From a virus: a stretch of 31,342 nucleotides of DNA. The stretch spans positions 1 to 31,342 of the IMG/VR virus record IMGVR_UViG_3300032084_000767; one strand, written 5' to 3'. A program made the position numbers and the translations under genes. Shown piece by piece: positions 21,883 to 29,265 of the stretch (position 1 is its first letter; the number at the start of each line of letters is the position of its first letter). The notes under the pieces were generated by a model. It was not told the DNA's origin and made no database searches. It worked only from the letters and a program-made list of their open reading frames with translations.

Positions 21883-22293
21883 TTAAGAGATAGTACCGTA
21901 AGTTATAGCGCCGCTTAATTCAAATGTAGCTGAGTAAGTTACATTGTCCTCCATTCCGGAATTTACCTCTAAAGAAGTTACATAAGCTGAAGCCTCCCAG
22001 TAGTGGTCTCCCGTTACTTCAGTAGAGAACTTAATAGTAAGCGTAGTGCGTCCGCTCCAAGCTGTCATAAGATCATCTACGCCGTAAGCTGCGTCTTCTG
22101 CGTATAGTGCAGATACCGAAATAGTACCGCTTTTAGTTGCTTCTAGTAAGTCTCTCGTTCCGGAGCTGTCCTTAGTAGTTGCATCTCTCGTATCCATCGA
22201 AAGAGAGATAGAGCCCTCGGTAGCGTGAGCTATTAGAGTGCCTCCTGCGTAAACCCCTAGTAGGGTTCCGTTCATAATGCCAGTAGTTGCCAT
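21883..22293 (-). CDS. major tail (tube) protein
   Basis: The 136-residue beta-rich protein shows the TP901-1 major tail protein pattern: GTLLGVYAGGTLIAHATEGSISLSMDTRDATTKDSSGTRDLLEATKSGTISVSALY, followed by WSGRTTLTIKF and a VTSLEVNSGMEDNVTYSATFELSG C-terminus. It forms the stacked rings of the tail tube. It is followed by the tail chaperone and tape measure genes, the expected order. Confidence 0.9.
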   Translation of the reverse strand: MATTGIMNGTLLGVYAGGTLIAHATEGSISLSMDTRDATTKDSSGTRDLLEATKSGTISVSALYAEDAAYGVDDLMTAWSGRTTLTIKFSTEVTGDHYWEASAYVTSLEVNSGMEDNVTYSATFELSGAITYGTIS

Positions 22294-22294
22294 T

Positions 22295-22483
22295 TTAATT
22301 TAAATTTATTTGTTCTTCTTCTATTACTTGCGGAGCTTCTGCCGGGGCTTCCTCTCCAAATTTAACAGCCTTTCCCGCTTCTATAAGCTCCTGGCCGTAT
22401 TCGTTTACTACTGATAAAGTTAGACCTTTAGCTAGCTTCTTACCACTAGGAGAGGTTACTTTTTTTGTTAGTGTTATTTTCAT
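22295..22483 (-). CDS. small head-tail module protein, 62 aa
   Basis: This short protein (KITLTKKVTSPSGKKLAKGLTLSV...GQELIEAGKAVKFG) is related in layout to the 66-aa protein at 24317-24517: a strand, a K-x-G turn with a hydrophobic strand, a helix, then an AG-x-A/C-x2-V strand and a charged tail. This suggests two diverged copies of one fold. It starts within the end of the tail terminator gene (4-nt overlap). Confidence 0.7.
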   Translation of the reverse strand: MKITLTKKVTSPSGKKLAKGLTLSVVNEYGQELIEAGKAVKFGEEAPAEAPQVIEEEQINLN

Positions 22484-22869
22484 CGCTTTATTCTTAAAAT
22501 GTATTCCGAGCTGCTTACGAAGGTCTCCGTAGCTGGGTCGTTATCTACGTCCAATTCCGTAAACTGTATGCTATCTACTACTACCCCTTCTACCGTTCCC
22601 GTGTAACGGTCTAAGGCCGTTCTAATTTTCTCCGTAAGGTCCGTTAGTTGGCTGTAGGTTTCTGCTGCTGCTACTATGTCGTAGCGTATTTCGTCTAAAG
22701 TGCTTACCCCGCTTTTAGTGTCGCTAGGGGTGTTATCTTGTAACACATATACCACAAAAGGAAAAGCGGCCCCCTGGGCTGCTACTTGCGGGTAAACTCT
22801 AGTACCTATTAAGGCGCTTACGTCGCTGTCATTAGTTAGAATACTATATATAGCTTTGCCTTCGTTCAT
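22480..22869 (-). CDS. tail completion/terminator protein (DUF3168-like)
   Basis: The 129-residue protein has the DUF3168 pattern: AIYSILTNDSDVSALIGTRVYPQVAAQGAAFPFVVYVL near the N-terminus, a central DEIRYDIVAAAETYSQLTDLTEKIRTALD helix, and a beta-strand end. Proteins of this type cap the tail tube and join it to the head. It overlaps its neighbours by 1-4 nt. Confidence 0.85.
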   Translation of the reverse strand: MNEGKAIYSILTNDSDVSALIGTRVYPQVAAQGAAFPFVVYVLQDNTPSDTKSGVSTLDEIRYDIVAAAETYSQLTDLTEKIRTALDRYTGTVEGVVVDSIQFTELDVDNDPATETFVSSSEYILRIKR

Positions 22870-23414
22870 TATCTACTGAGCTGGTATAAGCTCTGATTTA
22901 GTATTTTTTGTACTTCTCTTAGTAGCTGTGCTTGTGTTTGTGCTGCGGCTTTATTAAAGCCTTTTTCTGCGTAATCTATGTTATTCTTTTTGTCCGGTTC
23001 CGCTTTAGCTTTACCTCTTCCTATTCCATAGTTTACAATAGCTGCGTAGTAACCGTCGAAAGTCTTACCCGCTCTTCTTCCGGTTCTAGCTCCTACATAC
23101 CCTAAAAGCGCTCCTCGTTTTCTACTAGGAAAAAATCCTATAGACTTTTTTAAGTTACCGCTTTTATAAGTTACTTCTTTGTACTTACGTTTTGCAGGAT
23201 CTTTAGAGCGCTTGGTTTGTATACTTTTAGTAACCGCCTTTTTATTTTTAGAATTAGTTATAGAAGCTTTAACAGCTTTTACCATTGGTCTAGCTGCTTT
23301 CTTTATACCGGCCTTAAATTGTCTAGCCTTCTTACGGTCTATTTCTGCTAACCGTTCTAGCTTCATTAAAGCCTTTTCTAAACCTTCTACCTCAAAGTAA
23401 ATACCCTGCCTCAT
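22869..23414 (-). CDS. HK97 gp10-like head-tail protein
   Basis: The 181-residue basic protein has the HK97-gp10 pattern: FEVEGLEKALMKLERLAEID, a run of AARPMVKAVKASI, TGNLKKSIGF-like YKSGNLKKSIGF, and a GYYAAIVNYG.G strand followed by NKAAAQTQAQLLREVQKIL. It forms part of the neck or tail-end structure. The Lys/Arg content is high. It is encoded between the head-tail adaptor and the tail terminator, as in HK97-like phages. Confidence 0.85.
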   Translation of the reverse strand: MRQGIYFEVEGLEKALMKLERLAEIDRKKARQFKAGIKKAARPMVKAVKASITNSKNKKAVTKSIQTKRSKDPAKRKYKEVTYKSGNLKKSIGFFPSRKRGALLGYVGARTGRRAGKTFDGYYAAIVNYGIGRGKAKAEPDKKNNIDYAEKGFNKAAAQTQAQLLREVQKILNQSLYQLSR

Positions 23415-23734
23415 CAGTCCCGAAGTGTAGTATCTATAATTAAGTAACGCTCTCTACCTTCCAAGCTTACGCCCTCTATTTCGTAGGTGTTGCTATTCCA
23501 GCTTATTTTATTGGTAGCGTCTACGTCGCTGCGGTATCTAATAGTAAAGCGTACTTTATTTACGCTCGTAGTTTTAGCGGTTTCTTCCCCTTCTTTGGGT
23601 ATACCTCTATACTCCACTTTAGCCCAAACGTTAGCCAGGTCGCTATAAGTACGCACGTCCTCGCCGAAAGCATCTTTAGCTATGGTAGCGCTTCTAAGCG
23701 TTATACGTCTATCTAGTTTACCGGGATCAATCAA
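23414..23734 (-). CDS. head-tail adaptor (SPP1 gp16-like)
   Basis: The 106-residue protein starts MIDPGKLDRRITLRSATI and continues FGEDVRTYSDLANVWAKVEYRG, the Phage_H_T_join pattern, ending in GVSLEGRERYLIIDTTL. It stops the genome from leaking and joins the connector to the tail. It overlaps the connector gene by 8 nt. Confidence 0.9.
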   Translation of the reverse strand: MIDPGKLDRRITLRSATIAKDAFGEDVRTYSDLANVWAKVEYRGIPKEGEETAKTTSVNKVRFTIRYRSDVDATNKISWNSNTYEIEGVSLEGRERYLIIDTTLRD

Positions 23735-24317
23735 AGCGGAAAACTCTATAAGGGTTTAGCAAGTGCTCGCTAGCCGTTGGTAAGCGGTGTACGCTGTCTA
23801 CTCGCTTCTCGTACATCTCGCCAATAATCAAAAGTAAAGCTACCTTTATATTAGCCGGTACGTCCGAAGCTTGAGTATAGCCGCAAGTATAACGCACTAT
23901 AACAGCGTTTACCGTGTCCTTTGTAGCTTGCCAGCCTTGGTCCGGCATTATACGCGCAGGCTCGCTAACTAAGTCGGTAGCGTAATCGCTAGCGCTTACT
24001 GTTTGCTCGTCTCCGTTGCCGTCTACATACTTAACACTAGCTACGCTTTGTACTGGTCCTCTACTTAAATAGATTATATTTTTGTCCCCTTGGAACGGAT
24101 CTACTCCCGTTTTATACACCGGGAAGAAATCGTAAAATTCTTCTATTACCGTAGTCAATAAGAACCGCCCTAAGTAGTGCTCGCCTATTTGCGTAGCTGC
24201 GTCTATAAGTACCCCAAGTAGAGTATCCTCGTCGCTAGAGTCTACGCGTAAATAGTCCTTAACCTCTTGTACGGTTAAAGCCTTTAAAGTTGCCGGGGTA
24301 ATTATACTATAGCTCAT
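23727..24317 (-). CDS. head-tail connector (gp6/gp15-like)
   Basis: The 196-residue protein matches the Phage_QLRG connector family: VQEVKDYLRVDSSDEDTLLGVLIDAATQIGEHYLGRFLLTT near the N-terminus, a middle LSRGPVQSVASVKYVD strand, and a C-terminal VPANIKVALLLIIGEMYEKR helix with LLNPYRVFRF. It forms the ring below the portal. It is coupled to the 66-aa gene upstream and the adaptor downstream. Confidence 0.9.
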   Translation of the reverse strand: MSYSIITPATLKALTVQEVKDYLRVDSSDEDTLLGVLIDAATQIGEHYLGRFLLTTVIEEFYDFFPVYKTGVDPFQGDKNIIYLSRGPVQSVASVKYVDGNGDEQTVSASDYATDLVSEPARIMPDQGWQATKDTVNAVIVRYTCGYTQASDVPANIKVALLLIIGEMYEKRVDSVHRLPTASEHLLNPYRVFRFD

Positions 24318-24517
24318 TACTTAGCTTTGCGGGTTGTTCTTTTTGTGGTCTTTTTGCTTACTGCTCTCTCAGCTTTAGCCGCTTTCTTCTCCTCTACTAC
24401 CGAGCAAAAGCCAGCATTTAATAGGTCTTGAGCTAGCGCAGTAGGCAGCACTTCCACCTGCCCCTTACGGTAGTGGAAGTCTGCCCCTGCTATAGCTTGG
24501 TTAAAAATAACCTTCAT
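24317..24517 (-). CDS. small head module protein, 66 aa
   Basis: This protein (MKVIFNQAIAGADFHYRKGQVEVLPTALAQDLLNAGFCSVVEEKK) ends in a Lys/Arg/Thr-rich tail. It shares its layout with the 62-aa gene at 22295, and similar short genes often follow the capsid gene in HK97-like phages. The basic tail may bind DNA or a capsid partner. The role is unknown. Confidence 0.7.
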   Translation of the reverse strand: MKVIFNQAIAGADFHYRKGQVEVLPTALAQDLLNAGFCSVVEEKKAAKAERAVSKKTTKRTTRKAK

Positions 24518-24519
24518 TA

Positions 24520-25734
24520 TTAAGAGCCCATTACTAGGTGCTTAATAGCGCTGCCTTGTAGTACGTTTCCGTCGACTCTTCGATAGCCAATGAAGCCCTG
24601 CGAGAGGGAATCAGCGAACCGTTCAGTAAGTCTTAAAATCTGTACGCCTCCAGCTTCGTGGATGTAGTACTGCGAAAGGTCCCCGAATAAAATTACTTTA
24701 GCATCAGCACCAATCGAAGCCATATCTTCGTTAATGTATACCGGCTTACCGAATAACATATCCGGCTCTCCTACGCTCATTCCCGGCACATACGAAGGGA
24801 AATCATTTGTTTGCGCAAAACCTAGAATTCTAATAGCTTTAGCTGTGCTAGAATTCATCATCCACCCTGCGCCAGGAGCGTTACGGTAAGAAGCGTCTAC
24901 ACTATAAAATAGGTCCATTACCTCACTTAACGTAATAGCTGAATTTGAAGTCAATAGCTTACCTTGATTGGATCCGACTACAATACCTTGAGGCGCGTTA
25001 GCATCTCCAGCTCCAGTAGTTAAACCTGCGTTAATACCTCTCTTTAAACGGTTAGCCAATTGGCCACCTACGAAGCTAGCCAAATCGAAAGCGTTATCGC
25101 TTATTAACTGATTAGAAACTTTTACCAAGCCCGAACCGTAAGTAAACGGATCAAATTTAACATTAGTAAAAGTCATATCGCTAACAGTTGCAGCAGTACC
25201 CTCTCCTAAGATAGCAGCTACTACGCTAGTGTCATCGTTAGCAGGTAAGTTAAACGCTTGGCCGTTTGCCGTACGAATAACTGTAGCTACTTGCTCAATG
25301 TCCGATTTAAATAACTCGGTAGCGCTTATAAAGTCGCTCCAGTTCTCCGGTACTAGGAACCCTCCTAAACCGTTATCAGTAGTAATCTGCGTATCAGTTC
25401 CGCGCATCTCACCTAAAGCGTTAGCTTCTGCCGGTGTTAGACCGTTAATGCCCTTACGTAAGTAAGCGTTAAAAGCGTCGCGAGCTTCTACTTTAGCAGG
25501 AGCTGCGCTTTCGCGTACCTCGTCAGCTTTAGAAGCTAGTTCTTTTTTAAGTTCTTCGGCTCTTTCGATACGAGTAGCAGAAGCGCGGAGCTCGTCTACT
25601 TCGTTGTTGATAGTGTCGAACTTTTCGTTTTCCTCGTTTGAAAGGTTACGGCCTTCTGCTTTAGCAGCCGCTACCATTCCTTGCATTTGCTCAATAAGAG
25701 CAGCGCGTTTTTCGCGCAATTGTTTAGCGTTCAT
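24520..25734 (-). CDS. major capsid protein (HK97 fold)
   Basis: The 404-residue protein has an N-terminal helical scaffolding-like domain (residues 1-95, heptad-type Lys/Glu/Ala helices). The HK97-fold part then begins near DNGLGGFLVPENWSDFISATELFKSDIEQVATVIRTA and continues to LFGDLSQYYIHEAGGVQILR and AIKHLVM. The N-terminal domain is probably removed by the prohead protease encoded just upstream, whose stop overlaps this start by 11 nt. The fold assignment is firm; the exact cleavage point is not visible. Confidence 0.95.
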   Translation of the reverse strand: MNAKQLREKRAALIEQMQGMVAAAKAEGRNLSNEENEKFDTINNEVDELRASATRIERAEELKKELASKADEVRESAAPAKVEARDAFNAYLRKGINGLTPAEANALGEMRGTDTQITTDNGLGGFLVPENWSDFISATELFKSDIEQVATVIRTANGQAFNLPANDDTSVVAAILGEGTAATVSDMTFTNVKFDPFTYGSGLVKVSNQLISDNAFDLASFVGGQLANRLKRGINAGLTTGAGDANAPQGIVVGSNQGKLLTSNSAITLSEVMDLFYSVDASYRNAPGAGWMMNSSTAKAIRILGFAQTNDFPSYVPGMSVGEPDMLFGKPVYINEDMASIGADAKVILFGDLSQYYIHEAGGVQILRLTERFADSLSQGFIGYRRVDGNVLQGSAIKHLVMGS

Positions 25735-27013
25735 TTTTAGCTAGTTTAATTAAAGCATTATATAAATTCAAGTTTACCTCCTCTTTGGGTGTCTCTCTTG
25801 CTTCCTCCGCTTCGCCTTCGCCGTTAGGCTCGGCGCTGCGTAGTCCGCTTGAGGCTTGTACGTATGCCGGGTAAACTACGGCGCTGACGTCAAATAAAGA
25901 ACTTACGCTCTCTATATATCTTACGTGCTGGCCGTCCTCTAGGCGCCAGCTATCGTTATCTACAGTAAAGCCAAAACTTGACTGCGTTAAATCTCCTCTT
26001 TTATACAGCTCCAGTAAGTCGTTACCGTAGCTAGTGTTAGGCATCTCAAAACGATAGTAAAGGCCTTTATCGTCCTCCTTAACTTCTAACGTACCGCTAG
26101 CAGTTCTAGCTAGCAGGTAGTTACTATCGTGGTTATAGAGTGCTCGTATATCGTCGTTAAGAGCGTTCTTAAAAGCTCCCGGTAGTATGATCTCTCTAAA
26201 GCCTCCTAAGTCCTCGCTCATTGAATTAAAAACACTAGCGTAACCTTCTACCGTTCTGCCCTCTACAGCTCTTGTTTCGCTGTTGTAGCTTCTTTGCTCT
26301 ACTAGGTTCTCTTTACTGCGTACCTCTGCGCCGTCTACTTTCGTTAACGTGCTGAATAGGTGCGCTACTCTTAGCGGTGGTTTACGCTCCGTAAAAGCTT
26401 GCTCTTCGCTATCGTATTCGTAAATACTTATAAGCGCTGCGGGATCTTCCGCCGTGCCGTTTACTTTAAAGCCGCTATCGCTTTCTATTTGTCCGTTACG
26501 CTCTACTTCTACTATAACCCCTTGGCTACGTCCTCCGGAGCTGTTCCAGCTTACGAAGTCCCCTACGTTTACCTCGTCGGCTTCCGCCCGGTCCTCGTCT
26601 TCCTTATAGCCGGCTTCCTCCATTGGTTCGGATTTGCCGTAGGTTATAATAATTTCGGTAGCTGTTTCTTCTACCTTCTTTATATGGCGCTCGCTTTTTT
26701 CTTCTTTCATATTGTTTAAGGTTCTTTCTGCCCAGCGGTGCATTTCATCACCGCCCCACGCTGCGTACATTATAGAGCCGCATATTTGCTTACCGTCCTC
26801 GTCTTTAAAATTACCTTGGTCGTAAACTTTAGCTCTAGATAAAAAGCTATAAATTCTAGGTAGGCGCTCTTTTGTTACTACCTCTCTATTAGCTATTATT
26901 CGGGCCGATTCCCAGCCTACCGGCGTACCGCAGTCCGTCCCTTCCTCCTCTCGGATTTTTAGAGCTCTCTTAGCGTTATCTACTGCGGCTTGTGGGTAGT
27001 CGGTCCAGGGCAT
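25724..27013 (-). CDS. three-domain prohead protease
   Basis: The 429-residue protein is larger than usual single-domain HK97 proteases. Residues 1-103 form a conserved phage-head domain (AAVDNAKRALKIREEEG.DCGTPVGWESARIIANRE, SFLSRAK, MYAAWGGDEMHRWAE). Residues 148-200 fit the Tudor-like DUF2945 pattern (VGDFVSWNSSGGRSQGVIVEV...EDPAALISIYE). Residues 248-385 are the S78 protease, with catalytic His295 in NHD and the Ser345-Ser346 of QSSFGF. It cleaves the capsid delta domain during maturation. It overlaps the portal and capsid genes, the standard order. Confidence 0.88.
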   Translation of the reverse strand: MPWTDYPQAAVDNAKRALKIREEEGTDCGTPVGWESARIIANREVVTKERLPRIYSFLSRAKVYDQGNFKDEDGKQICGSIMYAAWGGDEMHRWAERTLNNMKEEKSERHIKKVEETATEIIITYGKSEPMEEAGYKEDEDRAEADEVNVGDFVSWNSSGGRSQGVIVEVERNGQIESDSGFKVNGTAEDPAALISIYEYDSEEQAFTERKPPLRVAHLFSTLTKVDGAEVRSKENLVEQRSYNSETRAVEGRTVEGYASVFNSMSEDLGGFREIILPGAFKNALNDDIRALYNHDSNYLLARTASGTLEVKEDDKGLYYRFEMPNTSYGNDLLELYKRGDLTQSSFGFTVDNDSWRLEDGQHVRYIESVSSLFDVSAVVYPAYVQASSGLRSAEPNGEGEAEEARETPKEEVNLNLYNALIKLAKNER

Positions 27014-28233
27014 TAGTCAGCATCTACGTTAGTGTCGTCTTCGCCTGCTCTCTGCATATTAAGAGGCTGTAGGTAAATGTCCCCACCCTCTACCGGGTTA
27101 AGGTTCTCTAAATCTCTAATATCGTTTACCGATAGCCAGCCCCAATTACGCGCTACGGCGTAAGCTTCATACCTAGCCTTTTGGTCTCCTCGCATTAAAC
27201 CCTCTAGGGTAAAGTAAGCATAGTAGTTACTTTCGTCCTCTCTAAATAGCTTACGGTTTAGCTCTACCTCCATACGTCTAACGTAAGGCTGTAGACAGTC
27301 CCTAACAAATACTATACTCTGCTGCTCTACGTTAGCTCTAGTGCTTGAGTTCTCAAGGTCCGCTAAGTAGCTCGGAGGTATTCTAAAGATTCTAGCTATT
27401 TCGTTTACTTGGAATTTACGAGACTGTAAGAACTGGGCCGCCTCCGGATCAAGTCCTACCTTCTCGTACTTCATACCTTCCTCAAGTATCGCCGTACCGT
27501 GGGTATTGCTTAGTCCTGCGTTAGCTCTATTCCAGCTTTGTTTAAGTCGGTTTATAGCTTCTAAAGATAAACGGCCAGGAGAAGTAATAACCCCGCCGGT
27601 ATTCGCTCCATTAGAGTAGAAGCGTGCGCCGTACTCTTGGGCCGCTAGCCCAATAGCTACGGCTTCGCGGGCTACCGTTATAGGGCTCTTACCCGTTAGG
27701 CCGTTGAAGCTTAACCCTACAAAGTGTAAAACTTCGTAGTCTAAGTACGTATGCTTTTTATCGAATATATAGACCTTTTCGCCGTCTACTATTTTAACCT
27801 CTACTAGTAAAGGATTAAGAGGCGTTAAAGATACGGGCCTGCCGGCTCCGTTCATTTCTATCTTTGCATAGCTGTTACCGTGCAGTACCAAGTTAGCCGC
27901 CATACATTCGCGAAAAGTAAACGTAGAGCTCACGCTATTTGGCTGTTCTGCTAATAGCTTTTGGATTGGATGGCCTACCGCTTTTACGCGGGTTTCGCCA
28001 TCTGCTTTATATACGTTTAGAGGTATGCTAGCTATCGTTTCGCTTATGATCCTTACAGCTGCGTAAACAGCGCTAAAGGTTAGCGCGTTGTCTTCGCTTA
28101 CTTGTACTCCCGTTTTGCTAGTACCAAAAAGCCCCGTAAGCCACGCAGCAGGGTTAGCTAGACTAGTGCTGGGGTTTTCCGGGGAGCTTCTAAATAAGCG
28201 GGCTAATAGCCCAGGGTTTTTATTTTCTGCCAA
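27013..28233 (-). CDS. portal protein (HK97 family)
   Basis: The 406-residue protein has the HK97 portal pattern: an NALTFSAVYAAVRIISETIASIPLNVYK N-terminal helix, TFRECMAANLVLHGNSYAKIE, YEVLHFVGLSFNGLTGKSPI, and ARIFRIPPSYLADLENSSTRANVEQQSIVFVRDCLQPYVRRMEVELNRKL. It forms the dodecameric ring through which DNA enters. No ATG is available near the start because an in-frame TAA lies just upstream, so TTG at 28233 is used. A TATATTTG box lies about 24 nt upstream. Confidence 0.93.
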   Translation of the reverse strand: MAENKNPGLLARLFRSSPENPSTSLANPAAWLTGLFGTSKTGVQVSEDNALTFSAVYAAVRIISETIASIPLNVYKADGETRVKAVGHPIQKLLAEQPNSVSSTFTFRECMAANLVLHGNSYAKIEMNGAGRPVSLTPLNPLLVEVKIVDGEKVYIFDKKHTYLDYEVLHFVGLSFNGLTGKSPITVAREAVAIGLAAQEYGARFYSNGANTGGVITSPGRLSLEAINRLKQSWNRANAGLSNTHGTAILEEGMKYEKVGLDPEAAQFLQSRKFQVNEIARIFRIPPSYLADLENSSTRANVEQQSIVFVRDCLQPYVRRMEVELNRKLFREDESNYYAYFTLEGLMRGDQKARYEAYAVARNWGWLSVNDIRDLENLNPVEGGDIYLQPLNMQRAGEDDTNVDAD

Positions 28234-28256
28234 AACTTAGAAGTGTATACTTTATG

Positions 28257-28264
28257 CAAATATA
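28257..28264 (-). promoter_or_regulatory. -7 box upstream of the portal gene
   Basis: TATATTTG on the minus strand matches TAnnTTTG exactly; no TTTG is found 19-21 nt upstream. It could start a head-gene transcript with a leader of about 20 nt before the TTG start. Confidence 0.4.
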
Positions 28265-28301
28265 CAAAAAAAAGTATTTACTTCTTGGTTCGTTGCGTTT
28301 T

Positions 28302-28478
28302 TTATTGTATAGGCAGCCTAGTAATTTTAAAACGGTCGTTCTCGTAGTAGTTGCACTTGGAGTTAATAACCTTGGTTAAAGTACTGTAGTTTAATTTTAA
28401 GGCCTTACAAGCTTTGGTAAGTGTCCTAAAGCCTTCTACCTTTCTAGAGCTCTTAGACTCTACTAAAATGATTCTCAT
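28302..28478 (-). CDS. HTH-like 58-aa protein
   Basis: The frame MRIILVESKSSRKVEGFRTLTKACKALKLNYSTLTKVIN... has a two-helix pattern (TKACKALKLNYSTLTKVI) typical of NUMOD1-like or small helix-turn-helix domains, and a C-terminal strand (RFKITRLPI). The ATG overlaps the upstream stop as ATGA. It probably binds DNA and may regulate the head genes that follow it. Confidence 0.6.
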   Translation of the reverse strand: MRIILVESKSSRKVEGFRTLTKACKALKLNYSTLTKVINSKCNYYENDRFKITRLPIQ

Positions 28479-28597
28479 ATAAATAAAATAGCGTTATCGT
28501 ATTCCTTTTCTATGCAAGCGGCGCAGGCCTGCGGATCTTCGCCAGCTTCCGTATAAATAGCGCAAGCTTCGCAGTAGTAACCTATCTTAGTAAACAT
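28475..28597 (-). CDS. zinc-ribbon-like protein, 40 aa
   Basis: The frame MFTKIGYYCEACAIY...QACAACIEKEYDN has two CxxC pairs (CEAC and CAAC), a small zinc-ribbon layout. It is coupled to the genes on both sides (11-nt overlap upstream, ATGA downstream). Zinc-ribbon micro-proteins in phages often contact DNA, RNA or host proteins. The role is unknown. Confidence 0.65.
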   Translation of the reverse strand: MFTKIGYYCEACAIYTEAGEDPQACAACIEKEYDNAILFI

Positions 28598-28736
28598 AAC
28601 CTAAAAGAATGTACTGTATAAAGCTCATAGCTTTAAATAGTAGGTTCATCATTGGGAAGAATAGCAGCCCGCTAGCTACTACGATTAAGAGCGCTCTCGC
28701 GTCCTTTTGATCCTGGGTTATTACTTTCTTTGCCAT
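28587..28736 (-). CDS. single-pass membrane micro-protein, 49 aa
   Basis: The frame starts MAKKVITQDQKDARA and then has a long hydrophobic stretch (residues 16-33, LLIVVASGLLFFP) and a second weaker one near the C-terminus (FIQYILLGYVY). It overlaps its neighbours. It is a likely membrane protein made with the packaging/head genes. The function is unknown. Confidence 0.65.
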   Translation of the reverse strand: MAKKVITQDQKDARALLIVVASGLLFFPMMNLLFKAMSFIQYILLGYVY

Positions 28737-28882
28737 TGCTTTAAATAAAATTTAGCTTTTTCTAAGCTGTTAAACTTGCGGCTTCCGTAGAAGCTTGGGG
28801 TATTCGGTAAGGCGGTAAAAGAGCCGGGCTGAGTCTCTAAGATCTCAGCGCCGGCGTATTGGATTACTCTCTTTAGTTTCAT
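28721..28882 (-). CDS. hypothetical basic protein, 53 aa
   Basis: The frame MKLKRVIQYAGAEILETQPGSF... ends in a basic helix (KFNSLEKAKFYLKQWQRK). It is coupled by TAATG to the upstream gene and overlaps the next start by 16 nt. No family was recognised; the pattern is that of a small beta-hairpin plus helix. Confidence 0.65.
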   Translation of the reverse strand: MKLKRVIQYAGAEILETQPGSFTALPNTPSFYGSRKFNSLEKAKFYLKQWQRK

Positions 28883-29049
28883 TATACTAACTTAAATAAA
28901 CCTTTAGCTTCTGCTTCTTTTACGTCTTGTATTGTGTTAAACGTGCTAATAGCATCAATAACAGTTAAAAATTTTGACTTTTCAAATTGAGCTGTAAAAA
29001 TAATTTGCTCTCCTGCTTTGTTTCCGCTTACTGTAAATACTTGTTTCAT
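28882..29049 (-). CDS. hypothetical 55-aa protein with its own promoter
   Basis: The frame begins MKQVFTVSGNKAGEQIIFTAQF and continues as a helical C-terminal half (KEAEAKGLFKLV). It follows a full TTTG/TATATTTA promoter and an A/C-rich leader related to those of the early genes at 11081 and 11823, so it is probably expressed early and strongly. The small beta-rich start is similar in style to those two proteins. The function is unknown. Confidence 0.7.
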   Translation of the reverse strand: MKQVFTVSGNKAGEQIIFTAQFEKSKFLTVIDAISTFNTIQDVKEAEAKGLFKLV

Positions 29050-29080
29050 TTTGTAGTAGTTGTTGTTGTTATTACTGGTG

Positions 29081-29111
29081 TAAATATACGGCTACTTTTT
29101 TAATATGCAAA
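29081..29111 (-). promoter_or_regulatory. Bacteroidota-type promoter
   Basis: On the minus strand TTTG (29111-29108) and TATATTTA (29088-29081) are 19 nt apart. The following leader CCAGTAATAACAACAACAAC resembles the leader of the 116-aa gene. It lies at the end of the 57-aa gene downstream of terL. Confidence 0.65.
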
Positions 29112-29265
29112 CTTTCCCGTAAAAATTTTCATTTTTTTTTAGGGTGTAACATTCTCCATCTACCAATATATTAACGCAAGCCCCGCCAGTAGTGAGCTGC
29201 GGAAAAGCTACTATTTTTTTATCCATTAAAAAAAAAGTTAGTTCTTTAGCCTCTTCTACCGTCAT
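29092..29265 (-). CDS. hypothetical 57-aa protein after terL
   Basis: The frame MTVEEAKELTFFLMDKKIV...GGACVNILVDGECYTL is a small alpha/beta protein with a basic end. It starts as TAATG at the terL stop and ends inside the promoter of the next gene, so it is probably coupled to terL. No motif was recognised. Confidence 0.7.
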   Translation of the reverse strand: MTVEEAKELTFFLMDKKIVAFPQLTTGGACVNILVDGECYTLKKNENFYGKVCILKK

